Shown here: piece after piece, positions 5,267-5,651 of the stretch | Layout of the letters: the number at the start of each line of letters is the position of its first letter | Position numbering within the stretch: position 1 is the first letter of the stretch | From: Nitrospira sp. | GTDB taxonomy: Bacteria > Nitrospirota > Nitrospiria > Nitrospirales > Nitrospiraceae | Assembly: GCA_024998705.1 (NCBI GenBank) | Contig: JACOEF010000503.1 | Span: forward strand, 1-5,651 | Direction: 5' to 3' | DNA length: 5,651 nt | Notes under the pieces: generated by a model | The model's input: only the letters and a program-made list of their open reading frames with translations | What the model was told of the DNA's origin: nothing | Databases searched by the model: none | Translations under genes and position numbers: made by a program

Positions 5267-5651
5267 ATGGGCGTGAAGCAGGTGTGGGCGATGTTGAGTG
5301 TGGAGCGAGTCTTGTTGGCGGCTGGTTTTGTACTGGCCCTGTGTTCGCAGGGCGGCGCACAAGCGGAGCAGCGGATCGAAGTGACGATCAAGGACTCCGT
5401 GTTTGTCACCAAGCAGGTTCCGCTGCGATTGGGAGTGGCGACGGTCATTGTCATCGTCAACCAAGATCAGGAGCGCCACGATTTCGGGTCCACCATGTTC
5501 GAGGGCATCCCCACACGCGTCGAATCAGGCGGAATCGTATCGTACGGCAAGCACATCGGCGGATTGTTTTTGGATGCGAAAAAGGAGGCTGTCGTTCGAT
5601 TCACCATGGAGCGGCCGGGCCGGCATGAGTTCCGTTGTTCGATCCATCCCA
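5267..5651 (+). CDS. Exported cupredoxin-like protein, C-terminal end missing
   Basis: The first 128 residues are visible; the frame is open at the right edge. Residues 1-33 are a Sec signal peptide with hydrophobic core VLLAAGFVLAL and a likely cut after AQA; the cysteine at 26 is not in a good lipobox. The mature part begins EQRIEVTIKDSVF and looks like a type-1 copper beta-barrel: VIVIVNQDQERHDFGS gives H71, and the C-terminal loop EFRCSIHP gives C124 and H127, the usual histidine/cysteine/histidine ligands. The axial ligand, normally Met, would lie at or just past the edge. Cupredoxins of this kind carry electrons or bind copper in the periplasm. The partner is unknown. It follows the universal stress protein gene by 11 bases with a strong ribosome site. 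Confidence 0.85.
   Translation, partial: MGVKQVWAMLSVERVLLAAGFVLALCSQGGAQAEQRIEVTIKDSVFVTKQVPLRLGVATVIVIVNQDQERHDFGSTMFEGIPTRVESGGIVSYGKHIGGLFLDAKKEAVVRFTMERPGRHEFRCSIHP

Noticed and set aside
5104..5479. Minus-strand frames of about 120 codons
   Set aside because: They are antisense to the universal stress protein and cupredoxin genes and have no ribosome sites or recognisable motifs.

Overview
The window looks like a chromosomal segment of a GC-rich, Gram-negative-type bacterium. Gene content and protein style (tandem universal stress proteins, a dienelactone-hydrolase-type enzyme and a secreted cupredoxin beside tRNA methylthiotransferase genes) suggest a Nitrospira-like member of the Nitrospirota. 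This assignment is an inference; there is no rRNA or other taxonomic marker. No tRNA, rRNA, CRISPR array, insertion sequence or phage gene was seen.

Positions 1-1922 (minus strand) hold two paralogous radical-SAM tRNA methylthiotransferases: mtaB, complete, then miaB, cut by the window edge. They are joined by an ATGA stop/start overlap. A sigma70-type promoter with a perfect TATAAT lies so close to the mtaB start that the mRNA would be almost leaderless. Divergent from mtaB, at 2067-2474 on the plus strand, is a small secreted protein of unknown function with a DxDxDG calcium-binding-like loop. About 240 bases without a gene (2475-2711) separate it from the convergent next operon.

Positions 2712-4406 (minus strand) form a three-gene unit. 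In transcription order it has a 31-residue single-span membrane peptide ending in a CxxxC motif, a dienelactone-hydrolase-family alpha/beta hydrolase broken by a one-base deletion in a C-run, and a tandem-domain universal stress protein coupled to the hydrolase by a second ATGA overlap. From 4746 rightwards (plus strand) a second unit begins: a single-domain universal stress protein and, 11 bases after its stop codon, an exported cupredoxin cut by the right edge.

The roughly 340-base divergent region (4407-4745) is the most interesting part. It carries an outward-facing sigma54-type (-24/-12) promoter candidate at each end, each with the invariant GG-N10-GC spacing and each followed at the right distance by a Shine-Dalgarno and start codon. 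Between them lie an operator-like interrupted palindrome at 4576-4596 with an additional half-site, and a separate 9-base inverted repeat. Together these suggest a sigma54/enhancer-binding-protein-controlled divergent stress regulon linking universal stress proteins, a hydrolase, a membrane micropeptide and a copper protein. The regulation is inferred from sequence motifs only.
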